Positions 25,438-34,007 of a stretch of 64,000 nucleotides of DNA are shown in pieces. This DNA comes from Myxococcales bacterium (GTDB lineage: Bacteria; Myxococcota_C; UBA6777). The DNA lies in assembly GCA_020632975.1 (NCBI GenBank), contig JACKEL010000002.1, positions 310,001 to 374,000 of the forward strand, in the 5' to 3' direction. Below the pieces are notes generated by a model, which was not told where the DNA came from, ran no database searches, and saw only the letters and a list, made by a program, of their open reading frames with translations. The translations under genes were made by a program, and so were the position numbers. Positions within the stretch are counted from its first letter, which is position 1; the number at the start of each line of letters is the position of its first letter.

Positions 25438-28400
25438 TTATAGAGGGATGGCATCACCACCATTTGGGAACGGAAAAGCCTTGGTTTTGGGAGAGGCTTG
25501 GGGTTGGGGTGGATCGAAGCGCAAGACGATCTTGGGTGGCGTGTAATGGTTGGCGCCTGCTCGTTTTTCAGGCTCTTTTTGGATCAGTTTGATGCGATGC
25601 ATCGGGGCTTTGTACTGTCGAAGGATCTGCCCGATGGCATTGAGTCGCCGTTGTGAGAGCTTTTTGGGATCGCGGTAATAATTGTAACGGCGGTAGCGAT
25701 AACGGCGATAACGTCGGTAGTTGTAACTTCTGTAAGATGGCGCTCTTGAGCCGTTGGGAGAGATGATCGGTGTGATCTCGATCGTCAGGGTTCCAAGCTC
25801 TGGTGATGCGCGAAGTAGTGACGCGATCTGCCCGATAATCGGTCGTTGTGCGTAAGAGATGCTAGAGCTGTAACCCGAAAAAGAGATGGGGGTCGCCATC
25901 TGAAGGACACCACTTTGGAGCTTTTGGAAAGCGAGCTGTGGATTCAATGGACAGCCTGGGTTGGTGCTTTGCTTGGGAGGGACGGAGGCGCTGCTCGACG
26001 TACGGATACCACGGAAAAGACGACGGTAACGACGATAAGAACGGTTGTTGACGTGCGTGTTTTTCTCGTGAAGGAGAGGACATTGATCTTGGATATCAGG
26101 GACTTGGTCTTGATCGATGTCTTGCGTGAGGAATTGTTGGTAACTTGTAACGACCGATCCTACCGCGGCTTGGCGATGGAACGCACTGCAAGAGATACCG
26201 TGATGGACGATGAGATGGTCATCTTTGCGACACGAACCTTGCGTGTCGAGTTGTGTTTGCTCGATTTGTTCTTTCTTTACACCAAACTGCAACAACGTTT
26301 CTTGGAGGGTTTGCAGTCGTTGTTGCACAAGGAACGCTGTGTCGGGCTCGTCTTGTTCGACACTTGCGCGAAGTTGGATCTTTTGTTTGGGCGACTGCTT
26401 TAGATAAGCTGCGAGATAACGAAGACTTTCGCGTTGTTGGGGCTGCGAAAGTATCCAGTGACAACGAGAGAAAGAGAACAGCGTGCCGCGATAAGGGATA
26501 TTGGCTTTCCAAAGCTGCGATGGAAGCGTGGTGGCCAAAAAGTCGTGGTGTTTGGTGGCGGCTGTGAGGCACTGCTCCGCGTGTTGTCCGAGCATCAACC
26601 AGTAAGCCCACGCTTGAAGCGACTTTCGTTTTTGCAAAAGCGCGGCGATACGTTCGCGCAGTGCACTTTGATCGAGACCTTTGTGACCGCGATAAGCCCG
26701 ATAATAGGAGAGTGCAGCCAAGTGGGTCTGGCCTTTTTGGGTGTAAGACATGGCTTGCTTGAGGAAAAAAGACTCTTTCGCGCTAGCTGTTTGGGAGGAA
26801 AGACTTTGGGTCCAACTTGCGTAAGCTTTTTTGTATTCTCCTTGTTGATCATAGAGTTCCGCAAGTCGCTTGTGGAGTTCTTTGTCATTGGGGGAGTCCG
26901 TTTTTAGGCGGAGATAAAGCTCTAAAGCTGCCTCTGTGAACCCTTTTTTGTGTGCGAGTTGAGCGAGATCTTGCAGGCTAGACCGCGGAACATCGGGGGT
27001 CTTGGCGATATGCGAGATCAGGCTTCTTTGTTGTTCTTTGTTGAGTTGGGGCAACAGCTTTTGAAAGGGCTTCCAGATCGCGGACAGTCCGTTTTTCTTG
27101 AGAGAGAGATGCAAGATCCGTCGTGCAAAAGAGCGGTCATTGCTATCGACACAGCACCGACTGGACAGTCGCTCAAGGTAGCGAATCGTGCGTTTTTCGG
27201 GTTGGTTGGAGAGATAGCGCATCCATAACTTTTCTGCGCGGTCATTTTGTCCCAAACGATCGAGTAGAAGGGCTGTTTTGTATAGCAGTTGATTGTCTTT
27301 GGGGCGCATGACCAGCATCTTGGTGAGGGCTTGCAAACGCTGGTTGACCTGGCCATGCCTTGTTGCGAGGTAAGCGAAGAGTCGAAGGGCTTCGTAGTCT
27401 TGTTCTTTGTCGAGAGCGTCACCGAGGATTTGGTTGCGTTGTGCTTGAGGGACGCTTTTGTAAACCTGCTCCAACCAAGGTAGATCTTCCCATTGAAGCC
27501 GTTGTTGTAGGAGTTGGGGAAGTAGATTTTGCAGCGACTTTCGATAGGCGTGAAAGGTCACAGCTTCGCGGATCACGACGCGGTAGATGATGGGAAAACG
27601 GCGGGAAGTCCGCAACAATTCGAGAAAAAGTGGGTCTCTATGGTGATGATTGGACTGGAGTTGGTAGAGCATCTGCCGCATCGAAGACTTCCAAGACGAC
27701 AGTTCTGCGGGCTCTGTCTCGCGTAGACTGAGAGAACTGATCGTGGCTTCTGACCAGATCTTCGAGAGTTCTTTGCGAAGCGTCGTGGGGTTGGTGTAGC
27801 CCGTTAATCCGGGGTTATAAGCGACGTAATATAACGTCTTGTTCATGGCAAGGAAGTGTTGGACAAGTAGGTCTTTTTTGTAGCGATCTTGTATCGAACG
27901 CAGCCAATCAACGCGCTCTTTGGGGAAAAGTTGAAAGTTCGCGATGTGCAACAAGATATCCAGCACAAGCTTCGGTGGTTCGGGGGGTTGGTTTACGAGT
28001 TCGGTGACTGCTTGGCTGACGTGAAGACAAGAGGCGCGTTGTTGGCAGAGCATCAAGATGGCCTCTGCACGGGCTTTTTGGTGCTCTCGACTCTTTTCGC
28101 CTGCAAAAGCTGCAAATAGCGCTTCCGTCGCTTGTTTGGCCCAAGGGCTTTGTAAGAGTGGGCGGAACATCGCGATCAATTCTTGGGGTTTGGAAGCGAG
28201 CGAGCGGCGTTTGAGGTAATCGCGGAGAGGTTCGTCTAGGCGCGAGCGGACGTACACTTCGAGAAGTTTTTGGGGTCCATCATTTTCTTGAAGCAGCGAC
28301 TCTTCGGCCAATTGGAGATCTTCGCGAAGTTTGTTTCCACGGGCGCCACACTGCCAGCGTAAGGCGAAGACTTGAAGGCGCAAGGCAGGTCGTAAAGCCG

Positions 28401-30210
28401 CGATACGTTCGCGTTGTTTGGTGGTCTTTCCAAGTTTTAGGACACGCTTGATCAAGGGACAGACTTGGCGTTGCCACGATCTTTGCTCGGATGTCTTCGA
28501 GAGAAAGGTCATCTTTTGGTAAGAGCCTCGAAGCTCGTCCCATGGTCGTAAGGCCCAAGACGACGAAAGGACGGCCTGAAGCGGAGCCAGTGGTGGCCGT
28601 AGTGCGCGTTTGACGATGAACTCGAGGCGTCTTTCGCGCTGTGTTTGTAAGAACAAAAGGTGCATCTGCCGCAGTTGGAGAGGATCGGCTTCAACGGCCC
28701 GTTCTAGCGCACTCATCGCACGTCGCGCAGTGTTTTTTTGACCGATCTGATCGGCCAACTGCTCGACTTTTTTCATGGTATCCCAGTCTTTGCTGTAGCG
28801 ACGGAGGGTTTGTGCAAGCATCCTCTTGGCCGAGGTAAAGTCCTTCTCTTCGCGTTTTGTGGCGTAGCGCTTCCATGCGTCCCATTCTTTTCTGCGCTGT
28901 TCGTTCCATGACTGGATGCTTTCGTTGATCTTTTGCTTGCTCCATTGAGGTGCAAGTTGGCGATAACGACGGAAACGACGGCGCATATAGAAAGATCCAT
29001 AACGCGAGTAGCGAGAGCGTGTTTGCAGGAGTTGGATCGGGGTCCAACGATTTTTCAGGGGATAACCAGCGCGTCGCAGAAGCGCATCGACGAGTTGCAA
29101 CATGTGCGAAGCACGGGCGTGTCCGTACTTTGCGAGCGCTTGCAGGTGTTTGTTGACCTCGTCGAATTGTTGGGACTTTGTGAAGTATTCGACGATCCAA
29201 AGTCGCGGTTCTCGCAGCGAAGGTTTGAGCTTGAGTGCGCGTTGCGCCAACTCGATGGACTCTCGTTCTTGTTTATCTTCTCGATAGAGTCGCGCCAAAA
29301 ACATGATCTCGCGGGTGTCTTTGCTCTTTCGCCACTTGCGCGCGAGCTTTTGTACAAAAGGTCCCAACAGTTTTTGGCGGCGGTTGATCTCCGTTTCGCG
29401 TTCGAGCAGTTCCCAACGCATCCAAGCATGAAGCGTCCCGATCTTCCGGGCTTGTTTGATGAGCTTGAGAGAAGAGGCGTAATCTTTTTTGTTCATCTCA
29501 ACGCGACTGAGTCGTAAGATCAGACGAAGTTTCTCCGCGCCACGGGCTTTGGGCATCAGTTGTTTGAGCGCGTTGCTTGCTTCTTCCCAGTATTGGTTTT
29601 GTTCGTACAGTTGCGCGATCTGTTGGAGTTGGTTGGAAGACCACGTGGCCTTGTTGAGATGGGGTTTGAGCCATGCCAAAGAGGAGGTGTCTCGCGCTTT
29701 GAGGGAGACTTCTAAGATCTGTAAGAGTAAGGATTCACGTTGCTTTTCGTTGACGAGTGGAAGCAGCTTTTGAAAGATCGCCGTGGCTTCACGGGTGTTT
29801 TTTTGTGCGAGGTGGATGCTGGCGATCCGCAACAGTGGGGTTTTTTTGTCATTGCTGCGCTCTGCGATGGACTTCCACAGCGCGAGAGCTTGGCTGTGTT
29901 TTCCTTGTCGTTGTAGGACGCGAGCGTAGATGATCGAGGCAGAAAGGCTTTTGGGCCTTTGGAGATAAGCTTGTTTCCAGCGAGCGTACAAAGAACTCCT
30001 TACAGCGGGCTTTTTATGGAGTTTGAGTAGTTCGCGAAAAGCTTTTCGTGAGTATGGGGACTTTTGTAAGATCTCGCTCCAACGCTTTACAAGGACGCGC
30101 GTGCGATCCCCGCGTTTGAGTTGCCAGTCGTCAGCGCGCGCAGAAGAGATCTGTACGAAAAAGAAGAGGAGCGCGATCAAGCGACACCCTAGGCTAGCGA
30201 GGTGATACAT
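25438..30210 (-). CDS. Giant TPR protein with TSP3 and OmpA-like C-terminus
   Basis: A 1590-residue exported protein. The signal peptide covers residues 1-25 (…ISSARA). Most of the chain (about 40-1270) is helical TPR-type repeats, with patterns such as LARLYREDKQERESIELAQRA and LAELYDQQGEYKKAYASW. Near the end a thrombospondin type 3-like motif, DIDQDQVPDIQDQCP, resembles calcium-binding repeats that precede OmpA domains. The last 170 residues resemble a degenerate OmpA-like fold (ISFSGYSSSISYAQRPIIG, then LSQRRLNAIGQILRQY). Its loops are filled with Tyr/Arg-rich stretches such as NYRRYRRYRYRRYNYYRD, which are unusual. I chose the ATG at 30210 because AAGGGA precedes it. It probably spans the periplasm and touches peptidoglycan; partners are unknown. 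Confidence 0.82.
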   Translation of the reverse strand: MYHLASLGCRLIALLFFFVQISSARADDWQLKRGDRTRVLVKRWSEILQKSPYSRKAFRELLKLHKKPAVRSSLYARWKQAYLQRPKSLSASIIYARVLQRQGKHSQALALWKSIAERSNDKKTPLLRIASIHLAQKNTREATAIFQKLLPLVNEKQRESLLLQILEVSLKARDTSSLAWLKPHLNKATWSSNQLQQIAQLYEQNQYWEEASNALKQLMPKARGAEKLRLILRLSRVEMNKKDYASSLKLIKQARKIGTLHAWMRWELLERETEINRRQKLLGPFVQKLARKWRKSKDTREIMFLARLYREDKQERESIELAQRALKLKPSLREPRLWIVEYFTKSQQFDEVNKHLQALAKYGHARASHMLQLVDALLRRAGYPLKNRWTPIQLLQTRSRYSRYGSFYMRRRFRRYRQLAPQWSKQKINESIQSWNEQRRKEWDAWKRYATKREEKDFTSAKRMLAQTLRRYSKDWDTMKKVEQLADQIGQKNTARRAMSALERAVEADPLQLRQMHLLFLQTQRERRLEFIVKRALRPPLAPLQAVLSSSWALRPWDELRGSYQKMTFLSKTSEQRSWQRQVCPLIKRVLKLGKTTKQRERIAALRPALRLQVFALRWQCGARGNKLREDLQLAEESLLQENDGPQKLLEVYVRSRLDEPLRDYLKRRSLASKPQELIAMFRPLLQSPWAKQATEALFAAFAGEKSREHQKARAEAILMLCQQRASCLHVSQAVTELVNQPPEPPKLVLDILLHIANFQLFPKERVDWLRSIQDRYKKDLLVQHFLAMNKTLYYVAYNPGLTGYTNPTTLRKELSKIWSEATISSLSLRETEPAELSSWKSSMRQMLYQLQSNHHHRDPLFLELLRTSRRFPIIYRVVIREAVTFHAYRKSLQNLLPQLLQQRLQWEDLPWLEQVYKSVPQAQRNQILGDALDKEQDYEALRLFAYLATRHGQVNQRLQALTKMLVMRPKDNQLLYKTALLLDRLGQNDRAEKLWMRYLSNQPEKRTIRYLERLSSRCCVDSNDRSFARRILHLSLKKNGLSAIWKPFQKLLPQLNKEQQRSLISHIAKTPDVPRSSLQDLAQLAHKKGFTEAALELYLRLKTDSPNDKELHKRLAELYDQQGEYKKAYASWTQSLSSQTASAKESFFLKQAMSYTQKGQTHLAALSYYRAYRGHKGLDQSALRERIAALLQKRKSLQAWAYWLMLGQHAEQCLTAATKHHDFLATTLPSQLWKANIPYRGTLFSFSRCHWILSQPQQRESLRYLAAYLKQSPKQKIQLRASVEQDEPDTAFLVQQRLQTLQETLLQFGVKKEQIEQTQLDTQGSCRKDDHLIVHHGISCSAFHRQAAVGSVVTSYQQFLTQDIDQDQVPDIQDQCPLLHEKNTHVNNRSYRRYRRLFRGIRTSSSASVPPKQSTNPGCPLNPQLAFQKLQSGVLQMATPISFSGYSSSISYAQRPIIGQIASLLRASPELGTLTIEITPIISPNGSRAPSYRSYNYRRYRRYRYRRYNYYRDPKKLSQRRLNAIGQILRQYKAPMHRIKLIQKEPEKRAGANHYTPPKIVLRFDPPQPQASPKTKAFPFPNGGDAIPL

Positions 30211-30335
30211 TGTGATCTGTCCCTTGTATCCGTCTTTTTGTTCTTGTGATCTGGGGGGAGTCAATCGTGTCGAGGGGCTCAGATATCTTTCTTGCAAGGC
30301 TCTGCCCTTTTCTCTCAAGGTCATTGGTTTGGCGT

Positions 30336-30375
30336 GGAGCAAACCAACAGGCTGGGCTGTTGGGGGGATTGCTCC
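30336..30375 (-). terminator. Strong intercistronic hairpin between kinase and TPR genes
   Basis: Two nested pairs, GGAGCAA / TTGCTCC (30336-30342, 30369-30375) and CCAACAG / CTGTTGG (30344-30350, 30357-30363), form a 14-bp hairpin with a small internal loop. It has no T-run, so it may attenuate or stabilise the minus-strand transcript rather than terminate it. Confidence 0.5.
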
Positions 30376-30446
30376 AACGGCGCGATCTGGAGAACGGTGG
30401 TTCCGCGATATCCATCTCGATATGAACGGAACCCGTGCGGGCTATC

Positions 30447-33251
30447 TCAGGGCCAAACGCAGCGGAAACCAAGGTCCCATCGTCGCGATGAGGAAGAGAA
30501 GTTCCATCTCCTAGCAGCGAGCAATTCTGCGCTACTGGACAGCCAACTTCCGCCACGTGCTTCGCGTTGCTTGCAGTTGCCTTCTTCGCCAACCGCGCAG
30601 TCTCGTGTCCACTCTCGGACATTTCCAGTCATGTCAAAGATCCCAAAAGGACTGCGATCAAGGGGCTTGGAGCCAGCGATCATCGTCGTTCTAGGATGCT
30701 TTGGACACGCGCGGTTGCGGCTTGCGGGACTGCCGTACACTGCGCGATTACAAGCTGGATACGCACCAGAGAAAGGGAAGATCTGCCCTTCAAAGCCACG
30801 CGCCGCTTTTTCCCATTCAAGAGAAGAAGGTAAGCGCTTGTTGCGGAAGCGGCAATATGCAGCTGCTTCTTCCCAAGTGATCCCTACGACGGGTTGGTTG
30901 TGACGTGAAAAGGCGCGTTTTTTGGCGGAAGCAAGGGGGCTACAGCGTTTTGCTTTGACACAGATGTTGTAATCGTGCCACGTCACTTCGTAGCGATCCA
31001 TCCAGAAAGTCGGGAGTCTTCGCCATTGGATGGGTGAAGGACTGCCCATCCCACCAAAAGGAAACCAACCTTTGGGGATACGAGCCATGCGTTTGAGATC
31101 GTGAGGGACACGCAAAGGCTTTGGATGAGCGGTGGGCGGTTTGACCTTTCTGCGAGGCACGGTGGTTCGAGCGTGGACGTGGTGACGTTTCTTTGGTGGT
31201 CGCTTCGAGGTGGCACGACGAGACGGAGGCAAGGGCTGTTTGGAAGGAAGGGACCTCGTTTTTTGCGGAAGGGTCGCAGCAGTCTTGGTTCTGGTGGAGA
31301 AGATCGCCTCTTTCCAAGTGACAAACCATCGGTCCCATCCGCCCTTTTGAATCCCCCACCAAAGCGCCGTGCCCAAGGCTGCAAAAAAGATCAACCAAAC
31401 AACCGCTTTCCATCTCTTTGGCTGCTCGTAGGAATCGAGTCCATCGGAAAAGTCTGGCGTATCTTGTTCTGCGGTGGGGCCTGTGAAGGGTGTAGCGTCT
31501 CCAAAACCGTCTGACGCTTGGGATGGTTCAGTTTCTGGGGCAGGATAAGCGCTGAGTGGGCGGACGCCTGAGAGGATCTGTTCGCGAAAGTTGGCGGTGC
31601 GTTCGTCATCATCTCGCAAAGTCTCGAAGCTCTCGACTTGATCGGGTGGGACAAATCCAGGTGTGTCCGTCGTCCCACTTGAGGGACTTTTTTGGTTGGG
31701 AGACGATGTCGAAGATGCGGAAGGAGCGGGTGTATCAGGCGATGAGTCCGATGCGTTTGTGTTGGGTACTTCTTCTTGAACAGCATCTTTCGCATCTGTG
31801 GGCGTTTGGAGCGATCGTTGATAAGAGAGGTACGCCTCGCGATTGAAGTCAGAGGTGCCTTGGCTTGGCGAAGCAGACACCATTTGTGCGGAGAAAGGGA
31901 GCCCATTGGGAAGTGCGGGACTTGGCGAAGCGAGATCACCTGTTGCGGGGATGCCCAAAGCTGCGGCACCTGCGAAGATCACTTGTTCTTCTTGTTGGGA
32001 GAGCGGCGCAGAAAGAAGGTGCGCGTCGCTCAGCTCTTTGAGTCCAAGATCATCGCGGTGAAAGTCTGCGGTTCCTGCCCCACGTTCTTCCCAAGCGAGC
32101 GGGTCAGGGAGAGCCTGTTCGGGCTTGGCTGAAGGCGGCGCTGGGGTCTTTTGCTTGGCCGACGAGGGGGGCAACGGTGTGATCTGAGGAGAAGAGATCG
32201 CGGCCGTCATCACGGGGTTTGCGGGAGACGAATGACTTGGAGAAGACCCCGTTCGCGGTTCAGCGACACGGCCAACAAGCTGAAGCAACGTAGAGCGCGC
32301 TTGTTCGGCACTTTCAAAGCGATTGTTTGGGTCTTTTGCGAGGAGACGATGCAACCAAGGGGCAAACCCTGTGGGCAGTCGATCCAAAAGTCCCGCAGCA
32401 AGGGCTGGTGGGGGATCATTCAGGATCTTTTGGATCATCTGAACATGAGAGTCCATCGAGATCATGCGCGAGCCAACAAGCGCTTCGTAAGCGATGGCTC
32501 CAAGGGCGTACAGGTCACTGCGGGCATCAACCGCATCGAACTGCTGGATCTGTTCAGGTGCCATGTAATGAATGGTTCCTGCTTCTCCTACATGTTCGAG
32601 GGTTTTGGACAGCTTTTCAAAGCGCATCCGTGCGAGTCCAAAGTCGCCGATCTTGATACGCAACGTGGGGTCGAGCGAGTTTTGTTCGCGACCTTCCACA
32701 AGAAAGATATTGCTGGGCTTGAGGTCACGATGGATCACGCCCTGACCATGGGCGTAGATCAGTCCTTCGAGGATATCGAGCAACAGCGTCGTCACAAGAT
32801 CTGGAGCGAGCGGGCCTTGTGCGAGTTTTTCGTGTAGGGTCTTTCCTTGCAAAAGCTCCATCGCAAGGGCAAGTCGGCCTCGATCTTCGATAAAGTCATC
32901 AAAGCGCACGATGGACGGGTGCAATAGCCGAGAAAGGATCTCCCCTTCGCGGCGGAGCAGACGTCTCGAAGCTTTGTCGCCTTCACGCAGAGGCGGCAAC
33001 ATCTTGAGTGCGACTTCTTCGCCTTGCTTGTTTCGTGCTCGATATACGCGCCCCATCCCCCCTTCGCCCAGTAGTGCGATCAGGACATAATCGCCCATCT
33101 GTTCTCCCACGCGTCCAGAGAGCGCACCAAGGGAGGGGGCAGGCGCGCTTTCTGGTGTGGGGGTGAGCCAGCTTGCGTCGAGCATACGTCCACATTGAAC
33201 GCAAAAGCGGCTACGAGGCGGATTTTCATGGCGACAAACTTCACAACGCAT
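30447..33251 (-). CDS. Ser/Thr protein kinase fused to an FGE/SUMF1-type domain
   Basis: A 934-residue membrane protein with three parts. An N-terminal zinc ribbon has CEVC and CVQC (residues 3-20). The kinase domain (about 53-330) has LGEGGMGRVY, Lys83, HRDLKPSN (Asp176), a normal DFG (203-205) and APEQ. A long Ser/Pro/Thr-rich linker leads to one membrane segment (about 614-634), after which the chain is probably periplasmic. The last 220 residues are an FGE-sulfatase/SUMF1-type domain, with FWMDRYEVTWHDYNICV, PVVGITWEEAAAYCRFRNKR, LPSSLEWEKAARG, FDMTGNVREWTRD and ARGGSW. FGE-type domains also occur as ligand-binding, non-catalytic modules, so it may be a sensor. It is the first gene of a minus-strand run, divergent from groES. 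Confidence 0.92.
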   Translation of the reverse strand: MRCEVCRHENPPRSRFCVQCGRMLDASWLTPTPESAPAPSLGALSGRVGEQMGDYVLIALLGEGGMGRVYRARNKQGEEVALKMLPPLREGDKASRRLLRREGEILSRLLHPSIVRFDDFIEDRGRLALAMELLQGKTLHEKLAQGPLAPDLVTTLLLDILEGLIYAHGQGVIHRDLKPSNIFLVEGREQNSLDPTLRIKIGDFGLARMRFEKLSKTLEHVGEAGTIHYMAPEQIQQFDAVDARSDLYALGAIAYEALVGSRMISMDSHVQMIQKILNDPPPALAAGLLDRLPTGFAPWLHRLLAKDPNNRFESAEQARSTLLQLVGRVAEPRTGSSPSHSSPANPVMTAAISSPQITPLPPSSAKQKTPAPPSAKPEQALPDPLAWEERGAGTADFHRDDLGLKELSDAHLLSAPLSQQEEQVIFAGAAALGIPATGDLASPSPALPNGLPFSAQMVSASPSQGTSDFNREAYLSYQRSLQTPTDAKDAVQEEVPNTNASDSSPDTPAPSASSTSSPNQKSPSSGTTDTPGFVPPDQVESFETLRDDDERTANFREQILSGVRPLSAYPAPETEPSQASDGFGDATPFTGPTAEQDTPDFSDGLDSYEQPKRWKAVVWLIFFAALGTALWWGIQKGGWDRWFVTWKEAIFSTRTKTAATLPQKTRSLPSKQPLPPSRRATSKRPPKKRHHVHARTTVPRRKVKPPTAHPKPLRVPHDLKRMARIPKGWFPFGGMGSPSPIQWRRLPTFWMDRYEVTWHDYNICVKAKRCSPLASAKKRAFSRHNQPVVGITWEEAAAYCRFRNKRLPSSLEWEKAARGFEGQIFPFSGAYPACNRAVYGSPASRNRACPKHPRTTMIAGSKPLDRSPFGIFDMTGNVREWTRDCAVGEEGNCKQREARGGSWLSSSAELLAARRWNFSSSSRRWDLGFRCVWP

Positions 33252-33409
33252 CAGCGATCCACATCTTCTCCGTGAGAAACAACAGACGATAGAGAGTCTC
33301 CCAGATTCCCATGTTCGCGAACCTTCTCCAAGGGTGTCCGCGGTACATTTTTACAAACGAATTGAAATCAAAAGAGATTCTTCAAAAAGACCACAAAAAA
33401 AAAATTACC
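33252..33409. other. Divergent spacer between the kinase-FGE gene and the groES promoter
   Basis: No gene is seen. The spacer turns A-rich near 33390-33405. No CIRCE (TTAGCACTC and its inverted partner) is present here or in the following leader. Confidence 0.5.
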
Positions 33410-33437
33410 TTGACAAGCCGAAGGTCGGTCTTATCTC
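33410..33437 (+). promoter_or_regulatory. Likely groESL promoter
   Basis: A perfect -35 box TTGACA (33410-33415) is preceded by an A-rich tract. The -10 is weak (TATCTC at 33432-33437, 16-bp spacer). Transcription would start about 175 nt before groES. A heat-shock sigma factor reading is not supported by a clear CCCCAT-type -10. Confidence 0.4.
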
Positions 33438-33450
33438 TTTGCCCAACAAA

Positions 33451-33618
33451 GAGGGGGTTCCTTTCAATGGGAACCTTTCGTTTTCTTCTTGCGCGTTATG
33501 TTTTCCCATCCATTCAAGGGAAAACGCGCTTATTCATGAATTTTTACACCAGTACAGACGCGAGGTATCTCTTTTGTCTTGATACCATGGCGTCCCTCGG
33601 ATTCGGAGGAAGACTTCG
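33451..33618 (+). promoter_or_regulatory. Structured 5' leader of groES
   Basis: Four inverted pairs follow one another: GGTTCC / GGAACC (33456-33474 region); GCGCG plus TTTTCCC pairing with GGGAAAACGCGC (33491-33528, five-base bulge); GGTATC / GATACC (33564-33586); and CCTC pairing with the GAGG of the ribosome site just before groES. The last could hide the ribosome site at low temperature, in the manner of an RNA thermometer, but with only four base pairs this is tentative. Confidence 0.4.
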
Positions 33619-33909
33619 ATGAAAATCAAGCCGCTACATGATCGTATCCTCGTTACCCGCATTGAAGAAGAGCACAAAACGGCTGGCGGGATCATCATCC
33701 CCGACTCTGCCAAAGAAAAGCCCCTCCAAGGGAAGGTTGTCGCAGTCGGTGCGGGCAAGATCCTTGAAGATGGTTCGCGTCGCAATCTCGATGTCAAAGA
33801 AGGAAACCGCGTTCTTTTCGGCAAGTACGCTGGCACCGAGATCAAGATCGATGGAAAAGAACACTTGATCTTGCGCGAAGATGACATCCTCGGGATCCTC
33901 GAAGACTAA
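33619..33909 (+). CDS. groES: Co-chaperonin GroES
   Basis: The ten-kilodalton lid of the GroEL chaperonin. The 96-residue protein matches the family end to end: MKIKPLHDRILVTRIEEE, the mobile loop KTAGGIIIPDSAKEKP that contacts GroEL, VVAVGAGK, VKEGNRVLFGKYAGTEIK and the final EDDILGILED. GGAGGAAG sits about eight bases before the ATG. It is followed after 98 nt by groEL in the usual order, with two hairpins in the gap. Length is standard. There is no CIRCE element upstream, so HrcA control by the textbook operator is not evident. Confidence 0.98.
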   Translation: MKIKPLHDRILVTRIEEEHKTAGGIIIPDSAKEKPLQGKVVAVGAGKILEDGSRRNLDVKEGNRVLFGKYAGTEIKIDGKEHLILREDDILGILED

Positions 33910-33915
33910 GACACC

Positions 33916-33980
33916 GACCCCAGCGTTTGACGTTGGGAGGTCGCAATGTTTTCATCACAAAATGCCCAAAATCTGGGCAT
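33916..33980 (+). promoter_or_regulatory. Two hairpins between groES and groEL
   Basis: The first pairs GACC and CCAGCG (33916-33925) with CGTTGG and GGTC (33931-33942, two-base bulge). The second is a perfect stem ATGCCCA / TGGGCAT (33962-33968, 33974-33980). They could be RNA-processing or stability elements that set the GroES:GroEL ratio. Confidence 0.55.
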
Positions 33981-34007
33981 GTAGCGAAAAAAAACAAGGA
34001 GCCGTTC

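Noticed and set aside
33252..33618. CIRCE operator before groES
   Set aside because: The inverted TTAGCACTC pair was looked for and is absent.
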